Assembly: GCA_015489255.1 (NCBI GenBank) | Contig: WGAD01000335.1 | Location: 1-6,346, forward strand | Direction of reading: 5' to 3' | DNA: 6,346 nt | DNA from: Anaerolineales bacterium | GTDB taxonomy: Bacteria; Chloroflexota; Anaerolineae; Anaerolineales; Villigracilaceae | Shown: in pieces, positions 5,112-6,346 of the stretch | Numbering within the stretch: position 1 is the stretch's first letter | Layout: each line of letters starts with the position of its first letter | Notes under the pieces: generated by a model | Database searches by the model: none | Told to the model about the DNA's origin: nothing | What the model saw: the letters and a program-made list of their open reading frames with translations, nothing else | Translations under genes and position numbers: made by a program

Positions 5112-6346
5112 ATGGCGGCCTGGTTCGGGAGATCACACTTGTTGCGCATCGGTTGGTTGTTGGGCTGGCTGGCCTTGGCGTGGGCGGCGTCGGCCATGTT
5201 TTCCGCCGCGCCCGAAACCCGGCATCTGCTGTGGACGCGGGTCGCCGCCGGCAAGGGCCCGGTGCTGCTGGGCTATCGCGAACTGGGCCAGCGCCCCGGC
5301 GGCGCGCGGTCGGCGGAGCGCCATCATGTGCGGGTGGAGCTGCGCGACGGGCGCTGGTGGATCGCCAACGTGGCGCTGCACAAACGCGTGGACGCCCCCG
5401 GCGGCGGACGGAATCCACGGTTTCTCAAGCGCTGGCGTCTGGCGGCGGGGGATCATCTGTGGCTGAACGGGGTGCGGGTGACGGTGCTGGCCGCGGATGC
5501 CACCACGTTGCATTTACGCAGCGAGAACGGAGACGAGGCGCGCTGGCGCGGCGGTCGGCTGGAGACCGGCACGGCGCCCTTTGCGGATTGCCCGCGGGAA
5601 GGGGCGGCCTGGTGGAAGCGCTGGCTGGCGAGGCCGCGGGGCAAGGAGTTGTTTTTGTTTACCCTGGGCGGGCAGGTGCCCTGTGCGCGCCGCTGGCCGC
5701 TGCCCGGGGTGCCGGTGGGCGGCGCGCGGGTGGTTTGGGCGGCGGATGCTTTCTGGCTGGCGCCGGGGCGGGCCGAGGCGCGCCTGGCCCGGGCCGGCGA
5801 GAAAAAACATCGGGCCTTTTCGGACCTGGCATTGCCGGTGGGTGAAGAAGAGGATGCGGTGCAACGGGTTTATCTCGGCCGGGGTGGTTACGAGCTGAAG
5901 GTTCGCAATGGCGATCTGTGGTGGATGCCGCTGACCGGCAGCGATCTGTTCGCGCCTGATGAAGCTTTGCCACAGCCCGGCGATCCGCGGGTGTCGGTGC
6001 GGTACAGTCAGGCCGCCGGTGGCGCGGATGGGGTTTTGTATCGATGGTTCTGGCTGGGTTGGGCGGGCTGGTTGGTGTCGGGCCTGGTGACGGCCTGGCG
6101 TGGTCGGTTGCGCGGGACCGGTGGCGGTTTGTGGGTTTGCGCCGCGCTGCTTTCGGGCATCGGCGTGCTCACTTTGGCGCAGCTCGCCTTGGGCGGGGAC
6201 AGCACCCGCTGGTTGCGTTTTGCCCAGGGGCAGGCGCAACTGTGGACGGCCTACGGGTGGTTTCTTTTGTTGCCGGCGCTGCTGCCGGCCACCGGGGTTC
6301 ATGGCCTGCTGACCGGGTTGTTTACCGGCCAGGCGCGCTTCTGGAA
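5112..6346 (+). CDS. Membrane protein with FHA-like region, possible partner of the PBP (3' partial)
   Basis: An uninterrupted frame runs from ATG 5112 to the window end (411 codons). An in-frame TTG at 5097 has a better spaced AAGG (5088-5091) and could be the true start. Residues about 10-30 form a signal or anchor helix (RIGWLLGWLALAWAASAMF). Residues about 35-300 are beta-rich; the stretch VRVELRDGRWWIANVALHK ... RLAAGDHLWLNGVRVTVLAA resembles the later strands of an FHA-type fold, without a clear phosphothreonine-binding signature. Membrane segments follow at about 312-330, 340-361 and 377-400, and the protein continues beyond. Coming directly after a class B transpeptidase, it could be an FtsW/RodA-type (SEDS) glycosyltransferase with a long N-terminal extension. 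That is inference from context, as no SEDS motif lies in the visible part. It is otherwise an unknown membrane protein. Confidence 0.7.
   Translation, partial: MAAWFGRSHLLRIGWLLGWLALAWAASAMFSAAPETRHLLWTRVAAGKGPVLLGYRELGQRPGGARSAERHHVRVELRDGRWWIANVALHKRVDAPGGGRNPRFLKRWRLAAGDHLWLNGVRVTVLAADATTLHLRSENGDEARWRGGRLETGTAPFADCPREGAAWWKRWLARPRGKELFLFTLGGQVPCARRWPLPGVPVGGARVVWAADAFWLAPGRAEARLARAGEKKHRAFSDLALPVGEEEDAVQRVYLGRGGYELKVRNGDLWWMPLTGSDLFAPDEALPQPGDPRVSVRYSQAAGGADGVLYRWFWLGWAGWLVSGLVTAWRGRLRGTGGGLWVCAALLSGIGVLTLAQLALGGDSTRWLRFAQGQAQLWTAYGWFLLLPALLPATGVHGLLTGLFTGQARFW

Noticed and set aside
5105..5845. Gly/Ala/Arg-rich + strand frame over the last gene
   Set aside because: Frame 3 from 5112 is open to the window end with sensible hydrophobic segments; this one is its shadow.

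Overview
The window is GC-rich, densely coded DNA, most likely from a gammaproteobacterium. The lineage is an inference from base composition and from hairpin repeats whose translation contains the WVERSETH-type peptide seen in many gammaproteobacterial genomes. All recognisable genes are on the + strand.

Left part (1-2400): this looks like part of a diversity-generating retroelement (DGR) locus. It holds the 3' part of a large target protein (helical repeats plus a C-terminal DUF1566/Lcl-type, C-type-lectin-like domain), a short avd accessory gene, a small frame that resembles the N-terminal mismatch-recognition domain of MutS (an MSL-type DGR accessory) but has no ordinary start codon, and a second, secreted DUF1566 protein. 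The two DUF1566 genes have diverged bodies but nearly identical 3' ends. They share 24 nt, then a roughly 76-nt stretch with 28 differences, then 42 identical nt running across the stop codon. Of the 28 differences, 26 fall at first or second codon positions, all 16 affected codons change the amino acid, and none is synonymous. That is the signature of adenine-directed mutagenesis of AAC-type codons, so these are called VR1 and VR2. The reverse transcriptase and the template repeat (TR) are not in the window.

Middle part (2383-5096): a class B penicillin-binding transpeptidase carries STFK, SLN and KTG motifs but is split by an apparent one-base deletion near 3851. It is flanked by composite hairpin repeats (REP/BIME-like) arranged in opposite orientation on its two sides.

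Right part (5097-6346): a membrane protein runs off the window. It has an N-terminal signal/anchor, a beta-rich domain with an FHA-like stretch, then at least three membrane segments. Next to a class B PBP it may be an unusual SEDS (FtsW/RodA-type) partner, but the diagnostic part is outside the window.

Together the locus places DGR-diversified, probably exported lectin-fold proteins beside cell-wall synthesis genes. Whether these two modules work together is unknown.
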